64,000 nucleotides of DNA from Trema orientale (GCA_002914845.1 JXTC01000053.1:849460-913459); one strand, 5' to 3'; numbered from the stretch's first letter, positions 1 through 13,185 are shown. The notes: generated by a model not told the origin, from the sequence alone. Numbers and translations: made by a program.

Positions 1-1600
1 TGATGAATAAAGATATCGTTCCCACAGAGAAATTGCTATAACTTGTTAATTACTAACCTAGACTAGTTATCAATTTATCCAAACAATTAAATTAAAAATT
101 CTAAAATTAAAATTTAAACTAAAAGAAAACAAGAAAATAAATAAAATAAAATTAAAGAGTGCAAATAATTTATCAAATCACCAATGAAAATAAAACTAGG
201 ATTACAATTTTCACTCTACGTATGCCTGAATTACTAGTTACCCTCTTTGAATTACTATTTAACTCGAATTGCCAATCAAGAACCCTAGTGTATCTACAAG
301 CCTCTTCCGATAGTCATGTAGAAATATCTCTTCTAATTAACTCACTATATTCCTATGTGAATTAGATTAAGAAAAGATTCATTAAGATTAAGGTCTTTCA
401 ATAATTACACATGTTATGTAGGTATATTCCTATCCTACATAAACTCATATAAACATGATCATGTGTTATTCTATCTAGGTCTAAATCTGAAATTCCTTTT
501 CCAAGTTCATACAAATTACCAATATCAATTTAAGTGGTGATCAAGCACTCAAAAGCATTAAGAACAAGATAGAATAAACAATTCGTAAATTAAATAGCAA
601 AATCAAAGAGGTAACATCATAATTCAAACTACATATAGAGATCCCATTGTAATCCGAGAAAATAAATTTAGTTCATAACTAAAATAACAAAACTAAAAAT
701 AAAAATTTGGAACATAATTAAAACTAAAAATAAAAATAGACAAACAAAAGTTGAGCAGAGTGCAGAATGATTGAGAATAGTTGCAAGCCTCCTCTCCCAA
801 TTTGGCCTCCAATTGCTCTCTCTATTAATCTCTCTCTCCCTCTAGACTACTGTGTTTCTCTCTCTAGAATGGTGTCTTTTTCCCTCTAGTCCCGTAGCCT
901 TTTTATAGCTGATGGGAGTGAATTCCCGGATTCCAAAGCTTCTTTTTGATTGGTTGAGTGATTTGGCCGTTTCCCAATTTTTTTCTTCCTTCTTTTCTCT
1001 TTCCCGTTTCCCCACGTTTCCTATTCAATTTCTTATTCAAGGGCAATAATCCTATGTGGCGGAAAACGGTAAGCTCGGCACTTAACTCGCGTTTCATTGG
1101 CTGAACCAAGACTTGACTTGACCAGGTGATGTGGCGCATTTTTATTGGTAAAGAAACCGGATGCACGTGAACGAGGAGCACTCGATCTGACCAGCACTGC
1201 TCCAGCTGACACAAGCTGGGCCCCACATGTCTCCTGCTCCAGCCATCCCAGTCGCGGCACCTGTGCGTGAAAAGCACGCGCCAATCTCATCCGTCCAACA
1301 GCTTGATCCGACGGCCGAGATTCCTCCGGTTTTTTTTTTTCTTTCTTCTTTTTTTTTTCTTTTCTAACCTGATTCAAATAAAAATATATTTAAATAAAAA
1401 TCTAAATCTAATAAACATATATTTCAAATTAAATTAACATAAACTAATTAAATTAAAACAATTATACCTAATAACATAAAATTAAATACAACTAAAATAA
1501 AAACAACTTAAATTACTTAAAATATATATTAAAATTACTCTAGGACACACATTTTTAATGAGTAAAAAGCATATTAACTCTATAAAAATAGAGTTTATCA
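1..1600 (-). mobile_element. LTR of a Ty3/gypsy element, cut by the window edge
   Basis: Read on the minus strand the block begins TGATAAACTC at 1600. Close to the window edge it holds the phrase GTGGGAACGATA (about 13-24), which occupies the same near-terminal place in the neighbouring Tat/Athila-like LTR (GGGATCGATA near 5640). By that comparison the other end lies only some tens of bases outside the window. The block abuts position 1601, where the neighbouring LTR resumes in mid-sequence, so this LTR, or the element it belongs to, appears to have inserted into that LTR. A GC-richer stretch lies at 1050-1320. No coding sequence is supported. Whether it is a solo LTR or one end of a longer element cannot be told. 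Confidence 0.6.
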
Positions 1601-2859
1601 GAAACTTTCATGCACAAATTTACTAGGAGATTGAATTCACCTAACCATCAACTATGTCTTTTGATCATCAATTTCATCATAATAAATTATTCCTAGTTTA
1701 TAAGCCAAGAACTCAAGGGTATTTATATTCCCTCTCTCGAGTGCTGAGTGAAATTATTCCTAAATTCAGATTCTAATATCTCTATTTTGAACCTAGAAAT
1801 TAAGACTTCGTTATGTTCAATGGTTCTTTGATCATGGCTTCAGAAGAATTATAGGTTCTCTCAAACTCTACATGTCTTAGGTTTTATTATCCTATGGTTG
1901 TTTCTAAAATTTCCTTTCTCAAGTGCCAAATTCTAGAAACTAAATCATCCAACTATCAGCTAATTAGTTGAGAAGTATTAAGCATGGAATGGCATAAATA
2001 AATTCAAGAACAACATCAAAGAACATACTAGAAATCAAGACATAGATCAAAGTATAAGTTACATCGAACTCCAAGCATATATCATTTAATTCAACATAAG
2101 AGAATCTAATACTAATCTCAACAAGAATTTCATATATCTAAATATATTCAATAATAAAGTATAATACAAAATTAAAATGAGATGAGGGTGAGAAAGAGGA
2201 TGAGAAAAACTCTTTTGTAGATGTAGAACTTCAAGTCTTCAATTCTTCAACCAACTCTCTCAAGCTTCCTCTCCAAATTTTAGCTCAAAATTTTGAGCTC
2301 TCTTTCTTATATTTTCTCTCAAATTCTCCACCCTTGCTATGGAGGCTTAAGAATGTATTTAAGGTGCTCCAAGATGACCTAGTCCGGGTAGAATATCAAC
2401 CATTCGATCAGATAGCATCAATGGTCCAGATTGGCTCTAAAAACTCGCTAAAAATGCACTTCTAGATGCTGTGTAGTGCCGCAGCGTCTCCTGGAAAATG
2501 CCGCGGCGCTCTAACATCTAGAACTCAGTTTTCCAGGCAGTGCCGTAGTGCTACTTATTATAGTGTCGTGGCACTCTCAGCTCTGGAACTCTGCATGATA
2601 GCTTTTTTTCCCGGGGGCGCCATTTCCTCGTTTTAGCTCGTTTTTGCTTGATTTTCGTTACGTTGCGTTCGTATCAGACTCAAATTTCATCTAAATAACT
2701 GAAATATTTATATTTATCACCAATTTATCTTGATTCTTATTTATTTATAAGAACTACAAAAACAAGGAAAAAGTACATTAAACCAACATAAAAGCTTGAG
2801 AACTTACAATTATTTGAGTTGAATGATACATAATTTTTGAGTGAATTAAACACTCCTCA
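1601..2859 (-). repeat. left LTR (3' LTR) of the non-autonomous gypsy element, incomplete in the window
   Basis: The sequence matches 5778-7034 along its whole length, from the phrase GAAACTT just after 1600 to the terminal CACTCCTCA. About 220 bp of the corresponding right LTR have no counterpart here because another LTR occupies the place. The minus-strand start is TGAGGAGTGTTTAATTC. Confidence 0.85.
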
Positions 2860-5557
2860 AATACCCCTAAACTCGAATATTTACTTGTCCTCAAGTAGAA
2901 CAAAACAAGAAAAAGAATAGCAAAACAAAAATCAAGTACTAAAGACATAAATGACAAAGTGTGAGTTTCGTATCAGAAAAAAAACTGTGCAAGTATCTCC
3001 AAAGCTACAAAATATTCCAAGCTCAAAGGAAATGCAAACATTGAGATTATCTAGATTTTTAACTTCAAACATCAATTTAACTCTACTCAAGACTGTCAAT
3101 ATGTAAGTACATGCAAAATCAATATCACTTAACAAAATAAACTTAAGATAGACTTATGTGTTTCGATAGGTAATGAAAGATCTCTATATGATGCAATTGG
3201 AACTATCATATGCCTATTTTTCATGTTGCTCTCCACAAATGTATGTTAGTGTGTCATCAAAGATCAAAAGGTCTTTCATTAATCTTGTAGTGTTGGCTTA
3301 GTCAAAGGTAAGATAATTTTGCAAAAAAAATTTGAGGTTCAGATCACCCTTAAGCACATTAATCTAGGAACTTTGTATAGTTATTCGTTGGTATATCAAA
3401 TAGCACTCCCACATTTCTTTTCAACTAAATTTCTATTCTACCAATACTCCACCAAACACTTATTGAATTTTTTTTTATTTTATTTGAAACAATAGATATG
3501 AAATAAGACAAAAGAATGAAAATCAAAAGTCTTTCCCACAAACTCAAAATCAACATTGTCCTCAATGTTAAAAAATAAAATAAAGGGTAAAGACAAAATT
3601 TTCACAAAATTATTCCCTTCTTTTTTTTTCTCTCTTTTTTTTTTATACTTCATAACACCACCCTTCTTCCTAACATGAATATAACACAAAATAACTCTTT
3701 AAAACAATCAACATGCTTGAAAGATAAAGATTGGTGGTTATTATTTTAGTTTGGTAAAAATGTGGTAGAAAAAGAAAGATACAAATAGGCTCAAAGTAGA
3801 TGTACTAGAATGATAATGTATCAAGGTTAGCTTGAAAGGCTCAAACGGTTCAAAGATGGCCTAAATCATTTCTCCAATGACACCTAACATAGAATTTCGT
3901 CTCAAGCTTCACTCAAATGGGTTTTAGAGTTCATGAGATATCAATGCCCATCTAATGCGCACAAGTGTTCTCCAAAAGATCAAAAGGCCAAGTGATCATG
4001 ATTATCAAGAATGAGGTTTAATTAATGCGAGTCAAGCACACGGATAATCTCAATGAATTACATTTCAAAAGACCTAAGAGAACATTAAATAACTATACTC
4101 ATCATTAATATCAAGTCATCTCATCTCAACAACACTCACAATTTATTCAAACTAGCAAAAGAAAAGCAAGAAAAATGAAATGATTACCTAAAAGTACATA
4201 ATTCATGGAAAGAAAATCGTGGCAACCAACACACAAGCAAAATCACACCCAACAAATAATTATCCAACAAGTATTTTCACCCCCAAACTCAAAATTGGCA
4301 ATGTTCTTAAAATTTATATATTCAATATAAGCACAAGGTAAAAGAACACGTAACAGGGAAGCGAGACATTCTCGCCTCTTATTAAGGTTGGCAAGAGTGG
4401 TGCTCCAGGTAAGGTGACTCGAACTTGGGCGGTGCGAGACTCCTCTCCATAAGTTACATCTTTAGTCTTATTCATCCATAATTTGGCAAAGCTCATCAAA
4501 TAGCAGCTTCCGCCCATAGTATGTGTCATACGACACAACAAATGGGTCTTGTTTTTTAAGGCCCTCAAGCTTGGCGATATATGGAAGTGATCGGCTTGTA
4601 TGCTCAACTTGATTTGGCACCGGTACATGTATTTGGTCAGCTTGAATGAACGGTGCTAGCGGTGGTCGAGGGGGTATTGGCCACATAGGATCGTCATAGA
4701 TGTGATCTTCGATGAATGGTGGCGGCATGATGATTTGGATCTCAAAGGGTGAAGATTCACAAGTATTTCTTCTGATTCATCCTCCTTAATCTACTCTTGA
4801 TTCTCCTCTTCACTTAAGTCGTCATCATCAAACAAACCCAAGGTCCTCCCGCTTGTACTCGACTCCTCACCATCGCTTTCATCATTATTTGTGATATGTG
4901 CATCAATCATAGCCACTGCCCTTGTTATAGCCTCAAGGGAGTCATAAAGAGACTTAAATTGTGAATTATGAATTGTCTCCGTTCTCTCCCACTTCTCATG
5001 GCGAAGTCTCGTCTCCTCCGAAAATTATGCAGAAAGATATTTAAGGTCGAGAGAAGGCTCCTCTTAGTGATGTGGAGTATCACATCATGGCGCCGAAATG
5101 TTAGAATTATCTCCCAAACCGAGGGAGTTTGGTAGATAATTCCAACTCTGATAGTCAAAGTCGGCTATGTCTTCCAACAACTAATAAGCTTCATCAATAG
5201 ATACTTGGCAGATAGAGGTGGTACTATTTCCTCTTTCCACCCACATTCTCGTTTTGGGCCGAAGGTTGTTGAGGAAATTTTGTATTTGATACTCCGGTGA
5301 TAAACTATGATTTGGGCAAAGTGTGAGCAACTCCTTGTATTTCCACCATGCACAATAAAATGGCTCCGAGTCTCATTGAGCAAACCATAAAAGGGCTTGT
5401 TGATCTATCATCCCAAAGCACCTCGCAAAAAAAATATTTAAAAATTAAAATTAAAAATTAAAAATAAAAATAAATGCTTAAATTAAAATCAAGTAACTTA
5501 CTCCCGATATCAACAACAATCTAAAATGCCAATTCACCGGCAACAGCGCCAAAAACT
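2860..5557 (-). mobile_element. internal region of the non-autonomous gypsy element
   Basis: This is AT-rich sequence with minus-strand open stretches near 4314-4728 and 4925-5383. The part at about 5165-5383 has the flavour of the C-terminal half of a plant gypsy gag; the rest is unrecognised. No protease, reverse transcriptase or integrase was seen. That fits a LARD-type element mobilised in trans, though heavy decay of a once larger element is also possible. Confidence 0.55.
5538..5552 (-). other. primer-binding site of the gypsy element
   Basis: The minus strand reads TGGCGCTGTTGCCGG five bases after the LTR end. It is close to the TGGCGCCGTTGCCGGGG phrase common in Athila/Tat elements, usually assigned to tRNA-Asp. 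It fixes the element's orientation. Confidence 0.75.
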
Positions 5558-7034
5558 TGTTACCCTATAATGCATATATGTAAAATAACCACAAGTACTC
5601 GAGTCATAATCAAGTAATAAAGTGATAAGAAAGTTATCGATCCCACGAGGAATTGGGTGTCAAATTATCATTAATTACCAGAATTATCGTGACCTAACTT
5701 TATCTAGGCAACCAAACTAAATAAGTTTATAATTTAAATAAATAAAAATACAAATATAAATACATAAATGAAATATAGAAACTTCTATGCACAAATGTAC
5801 TAGGAGATTGAATTCACCTAACCATGAACTATATCTTTTGATCACCAATTTCATCCTAATAAATTATTCCTAGTTTATAAGCCAAGAACCCAAAGGTATT
5901 TCTACACCCTCTCTCGAGTGCTGAGTAAAATCATTCCTAAATTTCGATTCCAATATCTTTATTCTGAACCTAGAAATTAAGACTTCATTATGTTCAATGG
6001 TTCTTTGATCATGGCTTTAAATGAATTATAGGTTCTCTCAAACTCTACAGTTCCTAGGTTATACTATCCTATGGTTGTTTCTAAAATTTCCTCTCTCAAG
6101 TGCTAAATTCTAGAAACTAAATCATCCAACTAGTAGCTAATTAGTTGAGAAGCATTAAGTATGGAATAGCATAAATAAATTCAAGAACAACATCAAAGAA
6201 CATATTAGAAATCAAGACATAAAATCAAAGTTTAAGTTACATCAAACCCCAAGCATATATTATTTAATTCAACATAGGAGAATCTAACACTAATCTCAAC
6301 AAGAATTTCATATATCTAAACATATTCAATAATCAAGTATAATACAAAATTCAAATGAGACTAGGGTGAGAAAGAGGATGAGAAAAACTCTTTTGTAGAG
6401 GTAGAACTTTAAGCCTTCAATTCTTCAAGCAACTCTTTCAAGCTTCCTCTACAAATTTTAACTCCAAAGCACTCCTCTCTTTAGAAATTTTGAGCTCTCT
6501 TTCTTATATTTTCTCTCAACTCTCCACCCTTGCTATGGAAGCTTAAGGAAGTATTTTAAGGTGCTCCAAGATGACCTAGGCCGGGTGGAATATCAACCAT
6601 TCGATTAGATGGCATCAATAGTCCAGATTGGCTCTAAAAACTCGCTAAAAACGCGCTTCCGGACACTGTGTAGTGCCACGGTACTCTAGCCTCTGGAACT
6701 CAGTTTTTCAGGCAGCGCCGCGGTGCTAGTATTACAGTGTCGCGGCACTCTCGGCTCTGGGACTTAGCACGACAGTTTTTTTTCCCGGGGGCGCCATTTC
6801 TTCGTTTTAGCTCCGTTTTACCTGATTTTTATTGTGTTGCGTTCGTATCAGACTCAATTTTTATTCCAAATGATTGAAATATCTATATTTGTCATTAATT
6901 TATCTTGATTCTCATTTATTCATAAGAACTATAAAAACAAAGTAAAAGCACATCAAACCAACATAAAAGCTTGAGAACTTACAATTATTTGAGCTGAATA
7001 ATACTTGATTTGTGAGTGAATTAATCACTCATCA
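5558..7034 (-). repeat. right LTR (5' LTR) of the non-autonomous gypsy element
   Basis: This 1477-bp block starts TGTTACCC and ends CACTCATCA on the plus strand, so the TG...CA ends are intact. It pairs with 1601-2859. It contains several GC-rich GTGCCGCGGC-type words (about 6660-6760) that recur in the left copy at about 2470-2575. Sirevirus sequence begins directly to its right. Confidence 0.88.
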
Positions 7035-10000
7035 GTGTTCATTGAGAAAAAAGATGAAAAAGAAGGAAATGAAGGCAACTTGGGATGATAGCGATGAAGA
7101 AGGATCCAACGAAGAAACACAAGAGAAAATAGCAAATATGTGCTTCATGGCTATTGAAAATGAGGTAAACTTTCTTGACTCTAGTAATGATCTACTTGAT
7201 GATTCTAATAATGAGTGTGATGAAAATGATTTATCTTATAAGGAATTATTAAATGATTTTAATGTTTTGCATAAGAACTATGAAAAACTCATTATGAAAA
7301 ATAATGCTCTTAAAAAGAAAATTCTTAGCTTGTCAAAAGAAGTTGATGAATTTGCTAAAATAAAAGAAGCAAATTTACCTTGTGAGGTGTGTGAAAGGTT
7401 AAAAATTAAAGATGTTTCTTTAACTGAAAAGGTTTTAGATTTGACCAACATTGTCTACAAATTTACAAATGAAAAGAAAAATTTTTACTTAATGCTTAGT
7501 AGACAAAGATGTGTTTTTGATAAAGGAGGTTTAGGATACAAACCATTTATCAAACAAAAATATCTCAAAAATTATTTTATAAAAGCTTCTTCTAGTGACA
7601 CTAAATATACATGTAACTATTGCAATCAAGATGGTCACACTAGCTACTCTTGCTCTATTAAAAAGAATGTGTACTTTAGAGGAAAGGCAACATGGGTTCC
7701 AAAAGAATCTAAGACTAAACTTCAAGGACCCAAATTAGTATGGGTACCAAAAGTCAAAGCTTGATTCTTTTTGTAGGTACAAAAGAAGAAGAAAGATCAA
7801 AACCTTTGGTTCTTGGATAGCAGTTATTTCAAACACATGACCAGTGATCTCTCTTTGCTCTCCTCATCTACGAAGAAAAATAGAGGGTATGTTACTTTTA
7901 GAGACAACGCTAAAGGCAAAATTATGGGAATAAGTAACATCGATAACTCATCTTCACCCATCATAGAAAATATCTTACTTGTTGATAGTCTTAAGCATTA
8001 TTTACTTAGTATTAGTCAACTGTGTGATAAAGGTTATAAAGTTATTTATGAATCTTCCAAATGCTTCATTGAGAATACTTCTTCAAAAGATGTCATTTTC
8101 ATTGGAGAAAGAAATGATGATGTTTACATTATCAATATAGAAAAATACTCTAATCAAGACGAATGCTTTTCGATTATGAAAGATGATTCTTAACTTTAGC
8201 ACAAAATACTTGGCCGTGCTAGCATGGGAACTATTTCAAAAATTTCAAAGAAAAATCTTGTGAATGGTTTACCAAGTTTGATTTTTAAAAAAAGACAAAG
8301 TTTGTGATGCATGTCAAGTTGGAAAATAACTTAAAAGTTCTTTCATATCTAAAAATTTTATTTCAACCACTAGACCATTGCAACTACTTCACATGGATTT
8401 ATTTAGATCATCAAGAACTACAAGTCTTAGTGAAAAATATTATACTTTTGTGGTAGTAAATGATTTTTCAAGATTTACTTGGGTTCTACTTTAAGCTTAT
8501 TTAAACGATGTGATAAAAGTTTTTACTACTTTTGTAAGAAGGTGCAAAATGAAAAAAAGTATACCATTACTTCTATTAGAAGTGATCATGGTGGTAAATT
8601 TGAAAATGATAAGTTAGAAGCATTTTGTAATAAAAATGGTTTTGATCATAATTTTTTTCCACCTAGAACTCCTCAACAAAATGGGGTTGTAGAAAGGAAA
8701 AATCGAACTCTATAAGAAATGGTAAGAACTATGCTAAATGATCATGCCTACTAAAATATTTTTGAGCTGAGGCCATAAATACCGCTTGCCATATAGTCAA
8801 TAGAGTAATGATTAGACCTATTTTGAACAAGACTTATGAGCTTTAGAAGGATAGAAAACACAACATTGGTTATTTCAAAGTTTTTAGTTGCAAATGTTTA
8901 TTTTGAATACTAGAGTTAATTTGAGTAAATTTGATTCAAAATCTGATATTTGTATATTTCTTGGTTATTCTACTACTAGTAAAAATTATTGAGTTTTCAA
9001 CAAATGAACTTTAGTTGTAGAAGAATCTATATTTGTTGTTTTTTATGAAACTAGCATTCTCTCCAAGGAGAGAAATATAGGTGATGATGATGATGTTGTA
9101 GGTACGGAGTAAGGCTTAGACGATTTAAGCATCAATGAGCCAAAGAAAGAAAAAGAAGTTCATCTACAATAAGTTCAAAGTCTTAAGGAAGGTGAACAGA
9201 GCGAAAATGGTAAAACTCTAACTCTTCCTCAAGATTTAAGATTTAATCATGCTCATCCTAAAGACCAAATTCTAGGTGACCCTCTATAAAGTGTCAAGAC
9301 TAGAGTATCACTTAGAAATATTTTTAATAATATGGCTTTTCTTTCTCAAATTGAACCAAAAAGTTTTAAAGATGCTAAAAAAGATGAATATTAGATTTTA
9401 GCTATGCAAGAAGAATTAAATCAATTTGGAAGAAGTGATGTTTGGGAATTAGTTCCAAAACCTAATGATCAATCAGTTATTAGAACTAAATAGGTATTTA
9501 GAAACAAAGTTGATGAGCATGGAGTGGTTATAAGAAACAAGACTAGATTAGTCGCCCAAGGTTTCAATCAAGAAGAAGGAATCGATAATGAAGAAAACCT
9601 TTGCACCCGTAGCAAAATTAGAATCCATTAGGATGCTCTTAGTATTTGCATGTCATAAGGATTTTATTCTTTATCAAATGGATCTAAAGAGAGCCTTTTT
9701 GAATAGATACATTTTAGAAGAAGTATATGTGGCTCAACCTCTCGATTTTTAAAATTATAAGTATCCGGACCATATTTTTAAATTAAAAAAGGCTCTTTAT
9801 GGCTTAAATCAAGCTCCTAGAGCTTGGTATGATAGATCAAGCAAGTTTTTAATTTCAAATGGATTTTCAATGAGAAAAGCGGATACTACTCTTTTTATCA
9901 AAAAGAATGGGGTTGATATCATAATAGTACAAATTTATATTGATGATATTATTTTTGGTGCTACTAATGTATCCCTTTGTGAAGATTTCTCAAAATATAT

Positions 10001-10889
10001 GCATAATAAATTTGAAATGAGCATGATGGGAGAGCTAAATTTCTTTCTTGGTCTCCAAATCAAACAAAGCAAAGAAGGCATTTTTATCAACCAATCATCA
10101 AGGATATACTAAAGACATTTGAGATGGAGCATTCGAAGACTATGAAAATACCAATAAGCTCCTCAATCAAGCTTGACAAAGATGAAAATGGTAAAGTTGT
10201 AGATATCACTAAATATCGAGGTATGATCGGATCACTACTTTACTTAACAGCTAGTAGACCGGATATAATATTTAGCATATACTTATGTACTAGATTTCAA
10301 TCAAATCTTAAGGAATCACATCTTAGTACTATTAAAAGAATATTGAAATCTTTGTATAATACAATGAACCTAGGATTATGGTATCCCAAAGGTAGACAAT
10401 TTAACATTACTAGTTATTCGAATATGGATTTTGTCAGTTGTAGAATCGACCACAAGAGCACAAGTGTCACTTGTCACTTTCTAGGCTACGCACTTGTCTC
10501 TTGGTTTAGTAAGAAACAAAATTCGGTTGTCCTTTTTACTGCCGAAGCTGAATATATATCGGTGGCTAGTTGTTGTGAACAAATTCTATGGATGAAATAA
10601 ACACTTAAGGATTTTGGTATGAATTATGATCATATGCTTATTAAATGTGATAATACTAGTGCTATTAATTTGTCCAAAAATTCTATTTTGCATTCACGTG
10701 CTAAGCATAATAATATTAGACATCATTTTCTTCATGATCATATGCAAAAAGATGACATAATGCTAGAATTTATTTGTACTGAAAATAATAAGTAGATATA
10801 TTTACTAAGCCTCTAAGCGAAGATCATTTTTGTATGATTTGTAGAGAACTTGGTATGGTTGATTTAAATGAATTATCTTGAGCTGTTTG

Positions 10890-11604
10890 ATTAATGATTT
10901 TAGTTTGTTTACTCAAGCTTTTAAAATCAATTCTTTGTTGATTATTATATGATAAGAGTGCTTTTAATTTTATTTTATTTTTATTTTTGTCCTCTTTTGA
11001 AAAAAAACGACAGATAGACTGAAAAATCGGACCGGTGGACCGAAAAATATGCCTGAAACGTTAAAACTCTCTGCCAAAATCGGCCTACCGAAAAGCCCTT
11101 TCCAGCCTATTACTGGAGCGATTTCTGTCGGATATTTTTAAGCATTTTTCACAGATTTTTTACTCATTTCTCTCACTTTTCTATGTCAAAAAATCCTCTT
11201 CTTCCAGATTGTATGACCCTTAAGAATGTATGGATGCTTTTTATTTTCAAATCTTTTACTTTATGTTTCTTTTTTTTTCTTTTTTGATGATGATATAAAA
11301 GGGAGAGAAAGCACATTGATTTATTAATTTATCAAGGAGGAGAAATATATGATAAAATGGGAAATATATGGTAAAATGCTAAACAATTTCTATTTCTCAA
11401 TAATTCTCATATTAAACTCAAAATATGCACATATTAAACCTGTAAGCAATTAAGGAGGAGCATTTCTTGCCTTAATTTTTCTCAAGCATATTTTGAGGGG
11501 GAGTTTTTAATATGATAAGGGTCCCTATCATCAAATAAATAAATTTTATCCTGAAATCCTTATTATATAAATCAAATGTTTGTTATCATCAAAAAGAGAG
11601 AGAT
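10890..11604 (+). other. purine-tract-rich spacer before the Sirevirus 3' LTR
   Basis: Non-coding. It contains repeated purine tracts near 11299, 11335, 11450, 11496 and 11593 (for example GAGGGGGAG). It also holds CGGNNTACCGAAAA-type words at 11030-11100 that recur inside the LTR. Confidence 0.7.
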
Positions 11605-13185
11605 TGTTGACTTTTTAGGTTTCAATCTTATACTCATATTTTGACGTTAACAAATATATGATTAAGGACTAATAATCTACTTGAGTATATAGCAAATTGA
11701 CGAACAAATCACAAAAGATATTCAAGATGGATTATGGAGAGAAGAGCTTGAAGTATGAAGACCATCAAAGATCAATGATATAAGACTTAGTTAGGAAAAG
11801 GGTAAAAGCATTTAGTTTTGTACGAGAGTTTATGTATTGACATCTTATGATTGTTTATGGACTCAAATTCCTTTAACAAAAAGATTTTTCAAACCAAATT
11901 TCTTAAACCACTTTCAAAATATTCATTTAATTTGAAAAATTAAATGTACACCTTTAAAATAAGTCCTATAATCTTTAAAAGTTACAAATATATCTGAAGT
12001 CATGATTATTTGAAATAGGCTAAAAGGAGAATTTTTATTTACAAACTAGAATATGTTTTGGTATAAATACTTTCTAAATTATTGTTAAATACCTTCGTGA
12101 AACTAAAACAAGTTCGCAATAGATAAAATATTCTTTTCAAATTAATTTCTAATGTTTTTAAAGTAATTAAAATATATTTAGAAGTCGGAAATTGAAAACC
12201 ACCAAAAGCTATCAGAATTTTGAAAAACGCCAAAAAGCTATCAAAAATTGAAAGCTTTAGGTAGATTGGAAATGACTACCAGTAGATTGCCTGGTAGACC
12301 AAAAATATTATTCTACCGGAAACTTTACCGGTCTACCAAAAACTCCAGAGACTATGTAAAACAGTTAGAAATGGCTAGTTTTCTTACAAGTTTATAAATA
12401 GAAGCTATTTTAAGCCTTGAAAAAGACTTTGCATGAACCTAAATTGTTATCCAACTACTTTCAAAGTGCAAAAGCCTATTTCTACATTGAATTAACTTTC
12501 AAATCATATTGAGCCAATCTTAGAGAATCTATTATGCATTGTTCTCAAATCTCGTAAGCCAAAATTGTATTCATTCCTTTGTAAGGAGAGTTTGTGAGTG
12601 TATTCACTTTTATATTGAAAAATCATTGAGTGTGAGGTGAGGTTGTCACCAGAGTCTAAACAACACGAGTGTAGGTGAGGTTGTCACCAGAGTCTAAATA
12701 GCCCGTGAGTTGGTGAGATTGGCACCATTGTCTAAATAACCCGGTATAGGTGTGATTGGGACCGATGTCTAAACATTCCGTAGTTAGGCATGATAGAGCT
12801 AGATTCAAGACTATTGTAAAGGTTAGGTGAGTCTAAAAAGAATTCACTTCATTTGTACAAGAGTCGGTCAAACCCACAATCTTGATCCGAATAGTGGAAA
12901 GCTCAAAGCAAGTTGCCACGAGCCTGGGACATAGGCAAATCGTCGTGTTTTTTGAACCTCGTAAAAACTGAATTTACATTTTCTCTATCCTTATGCTATT
13001 TACTTTATTGCAAACTATTTGATTGTTTGTTTGATATTTATTGTGTTTAATTGACTTGGTATTATTGTTCATTTAGCTTCAAAGTTTCAAAATAATAGTC
13101 TATGGTTTTACATAGTTGAAAAGCTTCTTAAAAAGTTTTAAAACCTAATTCACCCCCCTCTTGGGTTGTCAATCTTGGGCTAACA
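11605..13185 (+). repeat. 3' LTR of Sirevirus copy 1
   Basis: A 1581-bp block from TGTTGACTTT to GGGCTAACA. It matches 26497-27840 at both ends: the start phrase with CTCATATTTTGANGTTAACAAA, and the end phrase CACCCC...CCTCTTGGGTTG. GGTCTACCGG-type words lie near 12290-12340. The stretch 12630-12790 repeats a GTGAGGTTGTCACCAGAGTC-like phrase several times. Confidence 0.85.
12630..12790 (+). repeat. short tandem units inside the Sirevirus LTR
   Basis: About four imperfect units of some 45 bp each carry a core like AGGTGAGGTTGTCACCAGAG followed by TCTAAA. A shorter version occurs in the other LTR copy near 27395-27465. Confidence 0.7.

Larger units (their letters stand above)
1601..7034 (-). 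mobile_element. non-autonomous Ty3/gypsy (Tat/Athila-like, LARD-type) element
   Basis: Two direct repeats (1601-2859 and 5558-7034) bound an internal region of about 2.7 kb. Just inside the right repeat, on the minus strand, is a TGGCGCTGTTGCCGG primer site. Just inside the left repeat the minus strand reads GTTTAGGGGTATTTGAGG, the polypurine-tract phrase usual in Athila/Tat elements. Transcription would therefore run right to left. The internal region is far too short for a gag-pol element, and only gag-like scraps were seen. The two LTRs differ by roughly one base in twelve to fifteen by eye, so the insertion is moderately old. It is broken, with many breaks, and its left LTR is interrupted by another insertion. 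Confidence 0.8.
7035..13185 (+). mobile_element. broken Ty1/copia Sirevirus, copy 1
   Basis: Parts in order are: the C-terminal part of gag with a CCHC zinc knuckle (about 7600-7660), a protease region (about 7810-8190), integrase (about 8340-8720, with the copia phrase TPQQNGVVERKNRTL), reverse transcriptase (about 9500-10110, including QAPRAWYDR and YIDDIIFGA), RNase H (about 10390-10870), then a purine-tract-rich spacer and the 3' LTR. Several separate purine tracts before the LTR are a Sirevirus hallmark. The 5' end is not visible because the gypsy element above abuts it. The copy is an old fossil with well over ten breaks. A second member of the family lies at 21590-27840. Confidence 0.88.

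Noticed and set aside
903-1377. Two overlapping minus-strand open frames of 114-124 codons
   Set aside because: They lie in a GC-richer part of an LTR and overlap in different frames; low-complexity Lys/Glu ends indicate chance.
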